From contig NZ_QULW01000016.1 in assembly GCF_003481825.1 (NCBI RefSeq), forward strand, positions 56,529 to 100,007: a DNA stretch of 43,479 nt. The letters run 5' to 3'. Every line of letters begins with the position of its first letter. Position 1 is the first letter of the stretch. The position numbers were made by a program, and so were the translations under genes. Source of the stretch: Clostridium sp. OM02-18AC (lineage in GTDB: Bacteria > Bacillota > Clostridia > Lachnospirales > Lachnospiraceae). Of this stretch, positions 15,341 to 22,833 are shown in pieces. A model generated the notes under the pieces. That model made no database searches. It had not been told where the DNA came from and saw nothing but the letters and a program-made list of their open reading frames with translations.

Positions 15341-16534
15341 TTACTTCTTTTCTATATAATTCCGTATAGTCTCTTCTGATGCGTTGACGGTTCCCTGCAC
15401 CATCTCTCCCTTGCCGCCGCCTTTTCCTCCAAGTGTTTCATGGAAGGTCTTAGAGAAGGCCTTCAAGTCTACGGATTCGCTTCCGAGAATATAGCGGTAA
15501 CCGTCTTCGTCATTTCCCAAAAAGATGCTGCAGATGCCCTGGCATTTGCTTTTTCCCTCGTCTACAAACCGGCGAGCCACGTTTTTGTCCACATCTTTTT
15601 CAAAAACGAGATAGTTTTCCATATGCTCTGGGAGATTTTCCAGAATCTGCTCCATGGCACGGCTCTGCGTCTGGATCAGTTTTTCTTTCCAGGATTTTGC
15701 TTCGTCCTGAAGCCGTTTTACGGCCTGGGCGCTTCCTTCGGGCTTTGCGGACAGCATGCGGGAGATTTCGCGGATGTTACTTTCTTTCATGCGGTAATCT
15801 TTTAAGGCGCGGAAGCCGCATACCATGGTCACACGGGTGCCGCCTTTGTATTTGATTGCGTCGATCAGGCGGATGATTCCAATCTCTCCGGTGCGCTTTA
15901 CATGCGGTGCGCAGCAGGCGCAGACATCGTAGCCAGGAATTTCAACAATACGTACCTGACCGGTCAGCTCTTTTTTGCTGCGGTACTCCAGCTGGTCCAG
16001 TTCTTCTCTGGACGGGTAGGTGACCAGAATCGGAAGATTTTTTACAACGGCTTCGTTTGCTTCCAGCTCGACGTTCTGTAATTCTTCTTCGGTGAATGTC
16101 CCGTTAAAGTCCATAGTGACCAGTTCCTGTCCGAGATGGAAACCTACGTTGTCATATCCGAATGTACGGTGCACGATACCGGAGACGATGTGCTCTCCGG
16201 TGTGCTGCTGCATTTGGGAGAAGCGCTCGGGGTAGTCGATGCGACCTTCCACTTCGGTTCCCGCATCCAGTGGCTGATCGGTATAGTGGATGATCTGCCC
16301 CTCCTTTTCCTGGACATCCAGTACCTTTGCGGTTCCTAAAATTCCGGTGTCGGCGTACTGGCCGCCGCCTTCCGGGAAAAATACGGTCTGGTCAAGAATG
16401 ACCTCATAGCAGTTCTTTTTTTCGTTTCTTTCGCAGGAGATTACGGTTGCGAGACAGCTGTCCTGATGGCTGTCTTTATAATATAATTTGGTTGTTTCCA
16501 TAGTCGGTGTTACCGGTCCTTTCTTTGCTGTCAT
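15341..16534 (-). CDS. Alanyl-tRNA editing protein, AlaX long type with DHHA1 domain
   Basis: A 397-residue free-standing homologue of the AlaRS editing domain, which hydrolyses Ser- or Gly-mischarged tRNA-Ala. The zinc site is complete: H111 and H115 in QQHTGEHIVSG, and the C207-x3-H211 motif in CACCAPHVKRTGEIG. The N-terminal glycine motif VFFPEGGGQYADTG and the C-terminal DHHA1 domain ending LGGKGGGKGEMVQGTV are also present, so it is the long form. The ATG at 16534 is used here; METTK at 16501 is the start that aligns better with relatives but has no ribosome site at proper distance. It follows the Crp/Fnr gene by 31 bases, so they are probably co-transcribed. Confidence 0.9.
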   Translation of the reverse strand: MTAKKGPVTPTMETTKLYYKDSHQDSCLATVISCERNEKKNCYEVILDQTVFFPEGGGQYADTGILGTAKVLDVQEKEGQIIHYTDQPLDAGTEVEGRIDYPERFSQMQQHTGEHIVSGIVHRTFGYDNVGFHLGQELVTMDFNGTFTEEELQNVELEANEAVVKNLPILVTYPSREELDQLEYRSKKELTGQVRIVEIPGYDVCACCAPHVKRTGEIGIIRLIDAIKYKGGTRVTMVCGFRALKDYRMKESNIREISRMLSAKPEGSAQAVKRLQDEAKSWKEKLIQTQSRAMEQILENLPEHMENYLVFEKDVDKNVARRFVDEGKSKCQGICSIFLGNDEDGYRYILGSESVDLKAFSKTFHETLGGKGGGKGEMVQGTVNASEETIRNYIEKK

Positions 16535-16565
16535 GGTATCTTTCTCATCTTAGAAAATGTTTTTG

Positions 16566-17255
16566 TCATTTCTTTTGGTTTGGGGATGGTTCGTCTGTAT
16601 CTGTTTTTAATGCAAACTGGTTTTTCCAGAAATCCAGCAGTCCTTCTTTTTTCATTTTACTAAGCTCTGCCGACAGGGCGCTGCGGTCGACCTCCAGGTA
16701 ATCTGCAAGCTGCTGGCGGTTGAAGGGAATGGAAAAATTCCGGCTTCCTTCCCTGGCTGCCTGGGCGGAAAAATAGGAGATCAGGCGTCCGCGGATCGAT
16801 TTTGGAGATGTATGCATGATGCGTTCGGACAATCCGAGATTTTTTCTTGCGGATGCCATGAGCAGATTCCGGATCAGCTGGCTGTGGTGGCTGCAGGTGG
16901 TCTGACAGGTGGTCAGTACCCGCCCGATGTCCAGAAACAGAATGTCGGAGTCCTGGTCCGCGACGACATTGACCATGAGCGGTTCGCCGGGAACACAGGC
17001 GTAGGTTTCCGCAAAGATCTGTCCCGGTCCGGCATGACCGAAGATACTCCGGTTCCCCAAAAGGTCATCCCGTTCGATGGTCACGCTGCCGGAGAGGACG
17101 ATTCCGAGGTCCTTCACCAGATCGCCCATATATAAAATGATTTCGCCCTTCTGGAAATGTTTTTCCCTTGCGTAAAAACATTTCATCATTTCGTTTACCT
17201 GTTCTGGGGTGCTGCCGCGAAACAGGATGGTCTGTGCGAGGAACTGATTATCCAT
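16566..17255 (-). CDS. Crp/Fnr-family transcriptional regulator
   Basis: A 229-residue regulator with an N-terminal cyclic-nucleotide-binding-type beta roll (residues about 15-125: FQKGEIILYMGDLVKDLGIV, LSGSVTIERDD), a dimerisation helix and a C-terminal winged helix (FNRQQLADYLEVDRSALSAEL). It lacks the N-terminal Cys cluster of Fnr, and the cAMP-binding residues are not evident, so the signal is unknown. Relatives in Clostridia beside Fe-S or hydroxylamine-reductase genes are called HcpR-like. It is transcribed divergently from the CPGS ferredoxin gene, and a palindrome lies between them (17278-17295). This points to control of that gene and of itself. Start ATG 17255 has AAAGGAAA upstream. 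Confidence 0.88.
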   Translation of the reverse strand: MDNQFLAQTILFRGSTPEQVNEMMKCFYAREKHFQKGEIILYMGDLVKDLGIVLSGSVTIERDDLLGNRSIFGHAGPGQIFAETYACVPGEPLMVNVVADQDSDILFLDIGRVLTTCQTTCSHHSQLIRNLLMASARKNLGLSERIMHTSPKSIRGRLISYFSAQAAREGSRNFSIPFNRQQLADYLEVDRSALSAELSKMKKEGLLDFWKNQFALKTDTDEPSPNQKK

Positions 17256-17277
17256 GGCATTTCCTTTCTTCTCGAAA

Positions 17278-17295
17278 ATGTTGTTTTAACAACAT
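17278..17295. promoter_or_regulatory. Putative Crp/Fnr operator in the divergent promoter region
   Basis: ATGTTGTTTTAACAACAT is an 8-2-8 inverted repeat with complete arm symmetry, spaced like Crp/Fnr half-sites. Its centre (17286.5) lies 41.5 bases before the transcription start predicted from the TATAAT at 17316-17321, the classic class II activator position. It is 23 bases before the regulator's own start, so it could also autoregulate. Confidence 0.65.
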
Positions 17296-17315
17296 CTTTA
17301 TGAGACTCATTATAG

Positions 17316-17321
17316 TATAAT
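17316..17321 (+). promoter_or_regulatory. -10 element of the ferredoxin gene, no good -35
   Basis: A perfect TATAAT is seen, but the base 17 positions upstream is CATCTT, a poor -35. This fits a promoter needing the activator bound at 17278-17295. Confidence 0.5.
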
Positions 17322-17391
17322 CTGCCTGTACAAGCAAGAAAACAACAAAAAGAATATTCACATATCGATTTTTTATTAGGAGGAAGAGAAC

Positions 17392-18282
17392 ATGGTTCGA
17401 AGAGTGATTCATATTGACCAGGAGAAATGCAACGGCTGCGGTATCTGTGCCAATGCCTGCCACGAGGGAGCAATCGGGATTGTAGATGGAAAGGCACAGC
17501 TTTTGCGCGATGATTACTGCGATGGACTTGGCGACTGTCTGCCGACCTGCCCGACCGGAGCGATCACTTTTGTAGAGCGTGAGGCAGCTGCCTACGATGA
17601 GGCTGCGGTGAAAGCGCATATGGAACGCCGCAAGCAGGAGCAGGCTGCCACTCAGGCATCAGACACACACAGCAGCGCTGTTCAGGAAGCATCTGCATCT
17701 ACCGGTTGTCCGGGAAGCCGCGCACGTCAGATCGTTCATGAGGAGACTCCGGCATTTACCGGATGTCCGGGAAGCCGCGCGCGTCAGATCGTGCATGAGG
17801 AAACCCCGGCATTCACCGGATGTCCGGGAAGCCGTTCGCAGCAGATCGACCACGCGGAGGAAGCAGCAGAGGCAGCGCAGAATGAGGCAGCAGCACCATG
17901 TTCCATGCAGTCCCAGCTGACAAACTGGCCGGTACAGATCAAGCTGGCGCCGGTGCGTGCACCTTACTTTAATCATGCACGCCTGCTCATTGCAGCTGAC
18001 TGTACCGCTTATGCGTATGCAAATTTTCACCAGGAATTCTTAAAAGGCAAGGTGGCTCTGATCGGCTGTCCGAAGCTGGATGATGTGGATTACAGTGAAA
18101 AACTGACCGAGATCATCCGCAACAACGATATCCAGAGTGTCACCATTGTCCGCATGGAGGTTCCTTGCTGCGGCGGTCTGCAGCATGCAGCTATGACGGC
18201 GCTGCAGAACAGCGGAAAGTTCATTCCGTGGCAGGTTGTTACGATTTCTATCGACGGAAAGATTTTGGACCAGGCATTCTAA
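17392..18282 (+). CDS. 2[4Fe-4S] ferredoxin-like protein with CPGS repeats
   Basis: A 296-residue cytoplasmic iron-sulfur protein. The N-terminal ferredoxin domain has Cys13, 16, 19 and 23 (CNGCGICANACHEGA) and Cys43, 49 and 53 (CDGLGDCLPTCPTGA). A linker then carries three tandem copies of a 19-residue unit built around TGCPGSRARQIVHEE. The C-terminal domain (about 180-296) contains further Cys, including GCPKLDD and VPCCGG. Proteins with CPGS repeats are widespread in anaerobes and often sit near Crp/Fnr (HcpR-like) regulators and redox genes; their electron partner is unproven. The start has AGGAGGAAGAG upstream. Divergent from the Crp/Fnr gene and likely its target. Confidence 0.88.
   Translation: MVRRVIHIDQEKCNGCGICANACHEGAIGIVDGKAQLLRDDYCDGLGDCLPTCPTGAITFVEREAAAYDEAAVKAHMERRKQEQAATQASDTHSSAVQEASASTGCPGSRARQIVHEETPAFTGCPGSRARQIVHEETPAFTGCPGSRSQQIDHAEEAAEAAQNEAAAPCSMQSQLTNWPVQIKLAPVRAPYFNHARLLIAADCTAYAYANFHQEFLKGKVALIGCPKLDDVDYSEKLTEIIRNNDIQSVTIVRMEVPCCGGLQHAAMTALQNSGKFIPWQVVTISIDGKILDQAF
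17701..17871 (+). repeat. Three tandem 57-bp coding repeats (CPGS units)
   Basis: Copies start at 17701, 17758 and 17815. The first two are nearly identical in DNA, the third diverges in its second half. Each encodes one 19-residue CPGS unit, so copy number can change without breaking the frame. Confidence 0.9.
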
Positions 18283-18307
18283 GCAGGTCGCTTTATGGCT
18301 GACACTG

Positions 18308-18325
18308 TGAGAAACGTCTCATTTT
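18308..18325 (+). terminator. Weak terminator after the ferredoxin gene
   Basis: A 5-bp stem TGAGA/TCTCA with loop AACG is followed by TTTT and, a little later, another T-run. Short, but it is the only candidate before the trmB promoter. Confidence 0.35.
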
Positions 18326-18374
18326 AATGAAATTTTTTGGCTCGTTTCCCGGAGTTAACTGTGGCGGCTTTTCC

Positions 18375-18403
18375 TTGCAAACTGTCTGGTGCAATGATAG
18401 AAT
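18375..18403 (+). promoter_or_regulatory. Sigma-A promoter of trmB
   Basis: TTGCAA at 18375-18380, a 17-base spacer and TAGAAT at 18398-18403, about 100 bases before the trmB start. Confidence 0.6.
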
Positions 18404-18503
18404 GAGAGCAGATACGGAGCAGTTATAAGTTATAGGCGAGAGAAAACGTTATGACTGTTTTCAGAAACGTATCACCAGTAACAGATAAACGGAGGAAAAA
18501 ATT

Positions 18504-19139
18504 ATGAGATTACGCCACATCCGGGGCGCAGAGGAAGCCATTACGAGCAGTCCTTTCGTCATTCAGGAGCCGAAAGAGCATCGTGGCCATTTTAATGAGT
18601 TGTTTGGCAATGCAAATCCGATCGAGATCGAGGTTGGAATGGGAAAAGGCAAATTCATCATGGAGCTGGCGCAGAAACATCCGGAGACGAATTTCATCGG
18701 CATTGAGCGTTATTCCAGCGTGTTGCTGCGGGCGCTTCAGAAACGGGAAGAGCTGGAGATTCCCAATATATATTTCATGTGTGTGGACGCAAAAGAGCTG
18801 GGCGAGATTTTTGCGCCCGGGGAAGTCGAAAAGATTTACTTAAACTTCTCGGATCCGTGGCCAAAGGACCGTCACGCAAAGCGCCGCCTGACTTCACCGG
18901 ATTTCATGAAGGTGTATGACCAGGTTCTTGCAAAGGACGGCCGTGTGGAATTCAAGACGGATAACCAGGATCTGTTCACCTATTCTCTGGAGGCAATTCC
19001 GGAGGCAGGATGGCAAATCGAGGCATTTACCCGAGACCTTCATCACAGCGATATGGCTGAGGGCAATGTCATGACCGAGTATGAGACCAAGTTTTCTGCA
19101 ATGGGGAATCCCATCTGCAAGCTGATCGCAAGCCGCTAG
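18504..19139 (+). CDS. trmB: tRNA (guanine-N7-)-methyltransferase
   Basis: A 211-residue enzyme that methylates G46 in the variable loop of tRNAs with S-adenosylmethionine. The motifs are all present: SAM-binding IEIEVGMGKGKFIMELA (near 41-57), GIERYSSVLLRALQK, the catalytic-site signature LNFSDPWPKDRHAKRRLT, EFKTDNQDLF and the terminal TEYETKF. Length is as expected. The ATG at 18504 has AACGGAGGAAAAA upstream. It has its own promoter and lies upstream of a small Cys-rich ORF and thioredoxin, with no functional link evident. Confidence 0.95.
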   Translation: MRLRHIRGAEEAITSSPFVIQEPKEHRGHFNELFGNANPIEIEVGMGKGKFIMELAQKHPETNFIGIERYSSVLLRALQKREELEIPNIYFMCVDAKELGEIFAPGEVEKIYLNFSDPWPKDRHAKRRLTSPDFMKVYDQVLAKDGRVEFKTDNQDLFTYSLEAIPEAGWQIEAFTRDLHHSDMAEGNVMTEYETKFSAMGNPICKLIASR

Positions 19140-19410
19140 GCGATGCTGACCGTTGCTGGCATATTGGCGGTCAGGAAATGCCGTGTGCGGCGGAATCAAA
19201 AGCGGGCGGACCAAAGCAGAATCTGCAGGATGCAGACATCTGCGATAAAAATGAGATGCCGTCAGGACCGGATATGTGAGTGAATAAGTCAGATCTGCAT
19301 ATACTATCGGTAAAGAAATGCTGCTGTTCATGGGCAGGAATTTCCTGAGTGGAAAATCCCGCTGCTAAGTGCGTCTGCCGCGAACGGCAGCATAGAAATC
19401 GGTGATGCAT

Positions 19411-19548
19411 ATGTCAATCAAGAAAAAACTGGTCCGCTGTCTGCGCAGTGCTACCTGCGATAAGGAAGCCTTAAACCGCCGCATTTTAAAATGGCGCAAG
19501 TGTTTCAAAGAGGTGGAAAAGGAGCTGAACCGCTGCAAGAAATGCTGA
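19411..19548 (+). CDS. Small Cys-rich basic protein, 45 residues, unknown
   Basis: A short frame from the ATG at 19411 to TGA 19546-19548, with GGTGA 6 bases upstream. The product is strongly basic with five Cys at 10, 16, 31, 42 and 45 (ending ELNRCKKC) and no hydrophobic segment. The spacing C-x5-C ... C-x10-C-x2-C suggests metal binding but is not a family I recognise. It lies in a 528-base gap between trmB and trxA that otherwise holds no gene. The codons look coding-like, but with so short a frame chance is possible. Confidence 0.4.
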   Translation: MSIKKKLVRCLRSATCDKEALNRRILKWRKCFKEVEKELNRCKKC

Positions 19549-19667
19549 CATGCGATATGCAGACGAAAACCTGGATATTGCAGCAGTACAGATGGCAGGA
19601 GTCAGATAGCATCCGAGACAGATACACAGGGAAACATATAGCGGAAGAAAAGGAGGAACTATACTAT

Positions 19668-19973
19668 ATGGAAAGAAAATTTACATCTGAGAATTTTGAA
19701 GCTGAGGTATTAAAATCAGAAAAGCCGGTTTTGGTAGATTTTTATGCAGACTGGTGTGGTCCGTGTAAGATGATGGCACCGGCAGTTGAGGAACTGGCAA
19801 ACGAGCAGGACGATGTGATCGTCGGAAAGCTGAATGTGGACTTCGCTCCGGAGCTTGCCCGTACTTACAAAGTATTCTCGATTCCTACCCTGATTCTGTT
19901 TAAAAATGGAGAAGCCGTGGAAAAACGCGTTGGCGTCCAGAGTAAGACAGAGCTGGAAATGCTGATAAAATAA
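19668..19973 (+). CDS. trxA: Thioredoxin
   Basis: A 101-residue thioredoxin, reducing protein disulfides in the cytoplasm with electrons from thioredoxin reductase. The active site WCGPC has Cys30 and Cys33. The family features VLVDFYADWCGPCKMMAPAV, the cis-Pro region FSIPTLILFKNG and the final helix are all there. I start at ATG 19668 because AGGAGG lies at 19651-19656; the frame extends back to 19491 but without such a site. A promoter and tRNA-Lys follow. Confidence 0.95.
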   Translation: MERKFTSENFEAEVLKSEKPVLVDFYADWCGPCKMMAPAVEELANEQDDVIVGKLNVDFAPELARTYKVFSIPTLILFKNGEAVEKRVGVQSKTELEMLIK

Positions 19974-20032
19974 GGCTTTTTGCCCCATCAAAAGTCGACC
20001 GGAAAAAAATTGAAAAAAATTTAAAAAAAGTG

Positions 20033-20061
20033 TTGACTTTTGGTGGGACTTAGGATAGAAT
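20033..20061 (+). promoter_or_regulatory. Strong sigma-A promoter of the tRNA-Lys gene
   Basis: TTGACT at 20033-20038, a 17-base spacer and TAGAAT at 20056-20061, 56 bases before the tRNA. Confidence 0.75.
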
Positions 20062-20116
20062 AATGAACGTGCCGCTGAGACAGCAACAAACAAGCGGGAC
20101 AGAAAAAATTAAATAA

Positions 20117-20189
20117 GCGCCTTTAGCTCAGTTGGTAGAGCAGTAGACTCTTAATCTATTTGTCCAGGGTTCGAGTCCCTGAAGGCGCA
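20117..20189 (+). tRNA. tRNA-Lys (anticodon CTT)
   Basis: A 73-base cloverleaf: acceptor stem GCGCCTT/AAGGCGC, D arm GCTC..GAGC, anticodon stem GTAGA/TCTAT with loop CTCTTAA (anticodon CTT reading AAG), T arm CAGGG/CCCTG with TTCGAGT. Discriminator A; the CCA end is not encoded. It has its own promoter and terminator. Confidence 0.97.
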
Positions 20190-20198
20190 TTATAAAGG

Positions 20199-20240
20199 CA
20201 CTGATTTTGCAGACAGAGAGCTGCGGGGTCGGTGTTTTTT
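20199..20240 (+). terminator. Terminator of the tRNA-Lys gene
   Basis: CACTGA (20199-20204) pairs with TCGGTG (20229-20234), with an inner GCAG/CTGC, followed by six T. Confidence 0.75.
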
Positions 20241-20297
20241 GCTATATAGATTTTGCGGCAGCATTAGAACTGAAATTCAGAAAGGGGATACATTCCA

Positions 20298-21002
20298 ATG
20301 AAAATCCTGCACAATCTGCTTGGTATTTTATGTGGCTTTGCGCTGATGATCATCTTACTGATCACTTCGATTGAAGCGGTTACTTACTGGACTCCGGGTT
20401 ATTACGAAAAAGAATATGCGAAATATGGTGTTTTGCAGGATGTTCATATGGAAATGAATGATCTTTTGGATGTTACGGACCAGATGATGGCATATCTGCG
20501 TGGAAACCGGGAAGATCTTCATGTCCCGACTGTGGTGGACGGGCAGCCCCGTGAATTCTTCAACGACCGGGAAATTGCCCATATGGAGGATGTGAGAGGA
20601 TTGTTTTTGGGTGGACTTGCTCTTCGCCGGATCAGTATTGGGTTGATCGTAGTCTGTGTGGTCCTGCTGTTTGCACGGAAAGCAGATGTGCGCCGGGTGC
20701 TGCCGAAAATGATCTGCGCAGGATCAGCCTTGTTTTTTGCAGTGCTGGCGATCCTTGCTGCAATCATATCCACAGATTTCAATAAATATTTTATCATCTT
20801 CCATCATATCTTTTTCAATAATGACTTATGGCTGCTGAATCCGGATACGGATCTTCTGATCAATATTGTTCCGGAGCCATTCTTTATGGACACGGCCGCG
20901 CGCATTGCCGTAACTTATGGAGTATCTGTTCTTGCAGTATTTGCAATTTGTCTCATTATCCTTTATTATAATGATAGAAGGGGTAAAAAAACGAAAATCT
21001 GA
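20298..21002 (+). CDS. TIGR01906/DUF1461-family integral membrane protein
   Basis: A 234-residue protein with about four membrane helices (near 5-26, 107-126, 137-157 and 200-222). Between the first two is an extracytoplasmic segment of some 80 residues containing the conserved MNDLLDVTDQMMAYLRG. The sequence IFFNNDLWLLNPDTDLLINI is the family's second hallmark. The family occurs in Firmicutes and Actinobacteria and its function in most species is unknown. Start ATG 20298 has AAAGGGG upstream. It is followed after a terminator by the D,D-carboxypeptidase gene. Confidence 0.85.
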   Translation: MKILHNLLGILCGFALMIILLITSIEAVTYWTPGYYEKEYAKYGVLQDVHMEMNDLLDVTDQMMAYLRGNREDLHVPTVVDGQPREFFNDREIAHMEDVRGLFLGGLALRRISIGLIVVCVVLLFARKADVRRVLPKMICAGSALFFAVLAILAAIISTDFNKYFIIFHHIFFNNDLWLLNPDTDLLINIVPEPFFMDTAARIAVTYGVSVLAVFAICLIILYYNDRRGKKTKI

Positions 21003-21059
21003 TGCAGGTTTGCCTGTGAATTGGTTTTCGATCGCATGCCCTAAGATCATAAGAATATC

Positions 21060-21095
21060 GCCGGACAAGGAAAACCCATCCTTGCCCGGCTTTTT
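21060..21095 (+). terminator. Terminator between the DUF1461 gene and dacA
   Basis: The stem GCCGGACAAGGA/TCCTTGCCCGGC (one mismatch) with a 7-base loop is followed by five T. It ends 15 bases before the dacA start, leaving room only for that gene's ribosome site, so it may attenuate read-through into dacA. Confidence 0.8.
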
Positions 21096-21110
21096 GGGAG
21101 ATAAAACAGA

Positions 21111-22769
21111 ATGAAACGAATACTGACTCTATTGCTATGCCTGACTTTGCTCACCGGCATCTCTGTTTCACCGGCACTGGCGGCTCCAGACTGGCCGTCG
21201 AATGTTTCGGTGGAAGCGGAAGGCGCCATTCTTATGGATGCCCGTTCCGGAGCCGTTCTTTATGGAAAAAACTTACATGCAGTGTATTATCCGGCCAGCA
21301 TCACCAAGATCCTGACTGCCCTGATCGTCATTGAGCACTGCAACCTGGATGATGTAGTGACCTTTTCCCATGATGCGATCTACAGTGTGGAGCAGGGAAG
21401 CAGCAGTGCGGGAATGGACGTAGGCGACAAGATGACGGTGCGGGATTGTCTGTATGCCATGTTGCTGAAATCGGCGAATGAGGTTGCCAACGCACTGGCA
21501 GAGCATACTGCCGGTTCTATCAAAAATTTTGCAGTTTTGATGAATGCCAAGGCAAAGGAACTGGGATGTCAGGAGAGTCATTTTAACAATCCGAGCGGAC
21601 TGAACGACCCGCAGCACTATACCTCGGCTTATGACATGGCGCTGATCGCGCAGGCCGCTTTTCAAAATGAGACGTTTGTCACCATTGATTCCAGTCTTTA
21701 TTACGATCTGCCGCCGACCAGACACAATCCGGACGGATTCCGGGTGTATCCGGGACATCGTATGTTAAAGAAAAATGCGCCGCAGTATTATGCAGGCGTG
21801 ATCGGCGGCAAAACTGGTTATACCACGCTGGCTGGAAATACATTGGTAACGTGTGCGGAAAAAAACGGAATGAAGCTGATCACGGTGATCTTAAATGGTC
21901 ATCAGACGCATTACAGTGATACCAAAGCCCTGTTGGATTTTGGATTTGCCAATTTTCAGTCAGTGAACATTGCGGATGCGGACAGCACGTATTCCTCAAT
22001 CTCAAATGACATGACCATTGCCGGACTTCCGGCGGCAGACTTGTCTGTGCTGCATATGCAGAAAGAATGCTATGTGACACTGCCGAAAACGGCAGATATT
22101 TCGGAAGCCCAGTCTTCGATCCGTTATGATCTGCCGGAGTCTGCCCCGTCTGCAGCGGTGGCCCGCATTTCCTATCAGTATAATGACCGTCAGATTGGGG
22201 CAAGTTATCTGCTGCACAAGGAGACCGCGGAGGAAACAGAACCGGCCGTTGCAAGCGTTCAGGCAGAAACGAATACGGAAACAGAAACCGGAGTGGCAGA
22301 GGAAAGCAATGCATCTGTGGGAGCAGGAAGCCGTCAGAGCGCACAGACGGAAAGCGGATTAGAGGCAGAGACTTCGTTTGATCAGGATCCGCTTGCACTT
22401 GCCGAAACGGATCCGCTGGCATCTTCCGAAGCCGAAGAAAAGCAAAGTCCTTTTGGAAAGCGCAAGACCGGGTTCCATCTGAACATTCCTCCGGCATTCT
22501 GGATCATTGTTGGAGCAGCTGCGGTGGCTGCGATCATTGGTTCCGGACTCCTCACGGCAAAATACCGGATCGAGAAAAGGGAAGAGGAAGAGCGCTCCGC
22601 GCGCTATGAGCGCCGCAAGCAGCGTCTGCAGGATATTGGCATGACGACCTCGGAATTTGACATGATGCTTCAGCAGAAACGTTCCGATTCCGCGTTAAAG
22701 CAGACGAAAGAAAAACACAGACCGAAAAAACATAAATCATTTCTGGACGATCCGAAGAAGCATTATTAA
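21111..22769 (+). CDS. dacA: D-alanyl-D-alanine carboxypeptidase (PBP5/6 type)
   Basis: A 552-residue secreted, membrane-anchored low-molecular-weight penicillin-binding protein that trims the terminal D-Ala of peptidoglycan stem peptides. The signal peptide is about residues 1-24 (ends SPALAAP). The catalytic triplets are S63-x-x-K66 (PASITKIL), S121-A-N123 and K234-T-G236 (GGKTGYTTLAGNTL). A beta-rich domain and an acidic Glu/Thr-rich linker follow, then a transmembrane helix near 464-484 (FWIIVGAAAVAAIIGSG). A basic cytoplasmic tail (about 68 residues) ends the protein. The C-terminal anchor is a true membrane helix rather than the amphipathic helix of E. coli DacA, as in many Clostridia. 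Confidence 0.93.
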   Translation: MKRILTLLLCLTLLTGISVSPALAAPDWPSNVSVEAEGAILMDARSGAVLYGKNLHAVYYPASITKILTALIVIEHCNLDDVVTFSHDAIYSVEQGSSSAGMDVGDKMTVRDCLYAMLLKSANEVANALAEHTAGSIKNFAVLMNAKAKELGCQESHFNNPSGLNDPQHYTSAYDMALIAQAAFQNETFVTIDSSLYYDLPPTRHNPDGFRVYPGHRMLKKNAPQYYAGVIGGKTGYTTLAGNTLVTCAEKNGMKLITVILNGHQTHYSDTKALLDFGFANFQSVNIADADSTYSSISNDMTIAGLPAADLSVLHMQKECYVTLPKTADISEAQSSIRYDLPESAPSAAVARISYQYNDRQIGASYLLHKETAEETEPAVASVQAETNTETETGVAEESNASVGAGSRQSAQTESGLEAETSFDQDPLALAETDPLASSEAEEKQSPFGKRKTGFHLNIPPAFWIIVGAAAVAAIIGSGLLTAKYRIEKREEEERSARYERRKQRLQDIGMTTSEFDMMLQQKRSDSALKQTKEKHRPKKHKSFLDDPKKHY

Positions 22770-22789
22770 ACTGGTTTCATGGTCCACAA

Positions 22790-22833
22790 TAAAAAACTTC
22801 CGTAATCTGAGAATAGATCACGGAAGTTTTTTT
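22790..22833. terminator. Bidirectional terminator between dacA and the exonuclease gene
   Basis: The stem AACTTCCGT/ACGGAAGTT has an A-run on its left and a T-run on its right, so it works for both converging genes. Confidence 0.8.

Noticed and set aside
17659..18030. Cys-rich minus-strand frame opposite the CPGS repeats
   Set aside because: The apparent repeats and Cys only mirror the coding repeats of the ferredoxin on the other strand.
19140..19410. Possible coding read-through after trmB
   Set aside because: The frames are interrupted and carry no recognisable motif; only a short hairpin without T-run is seen.
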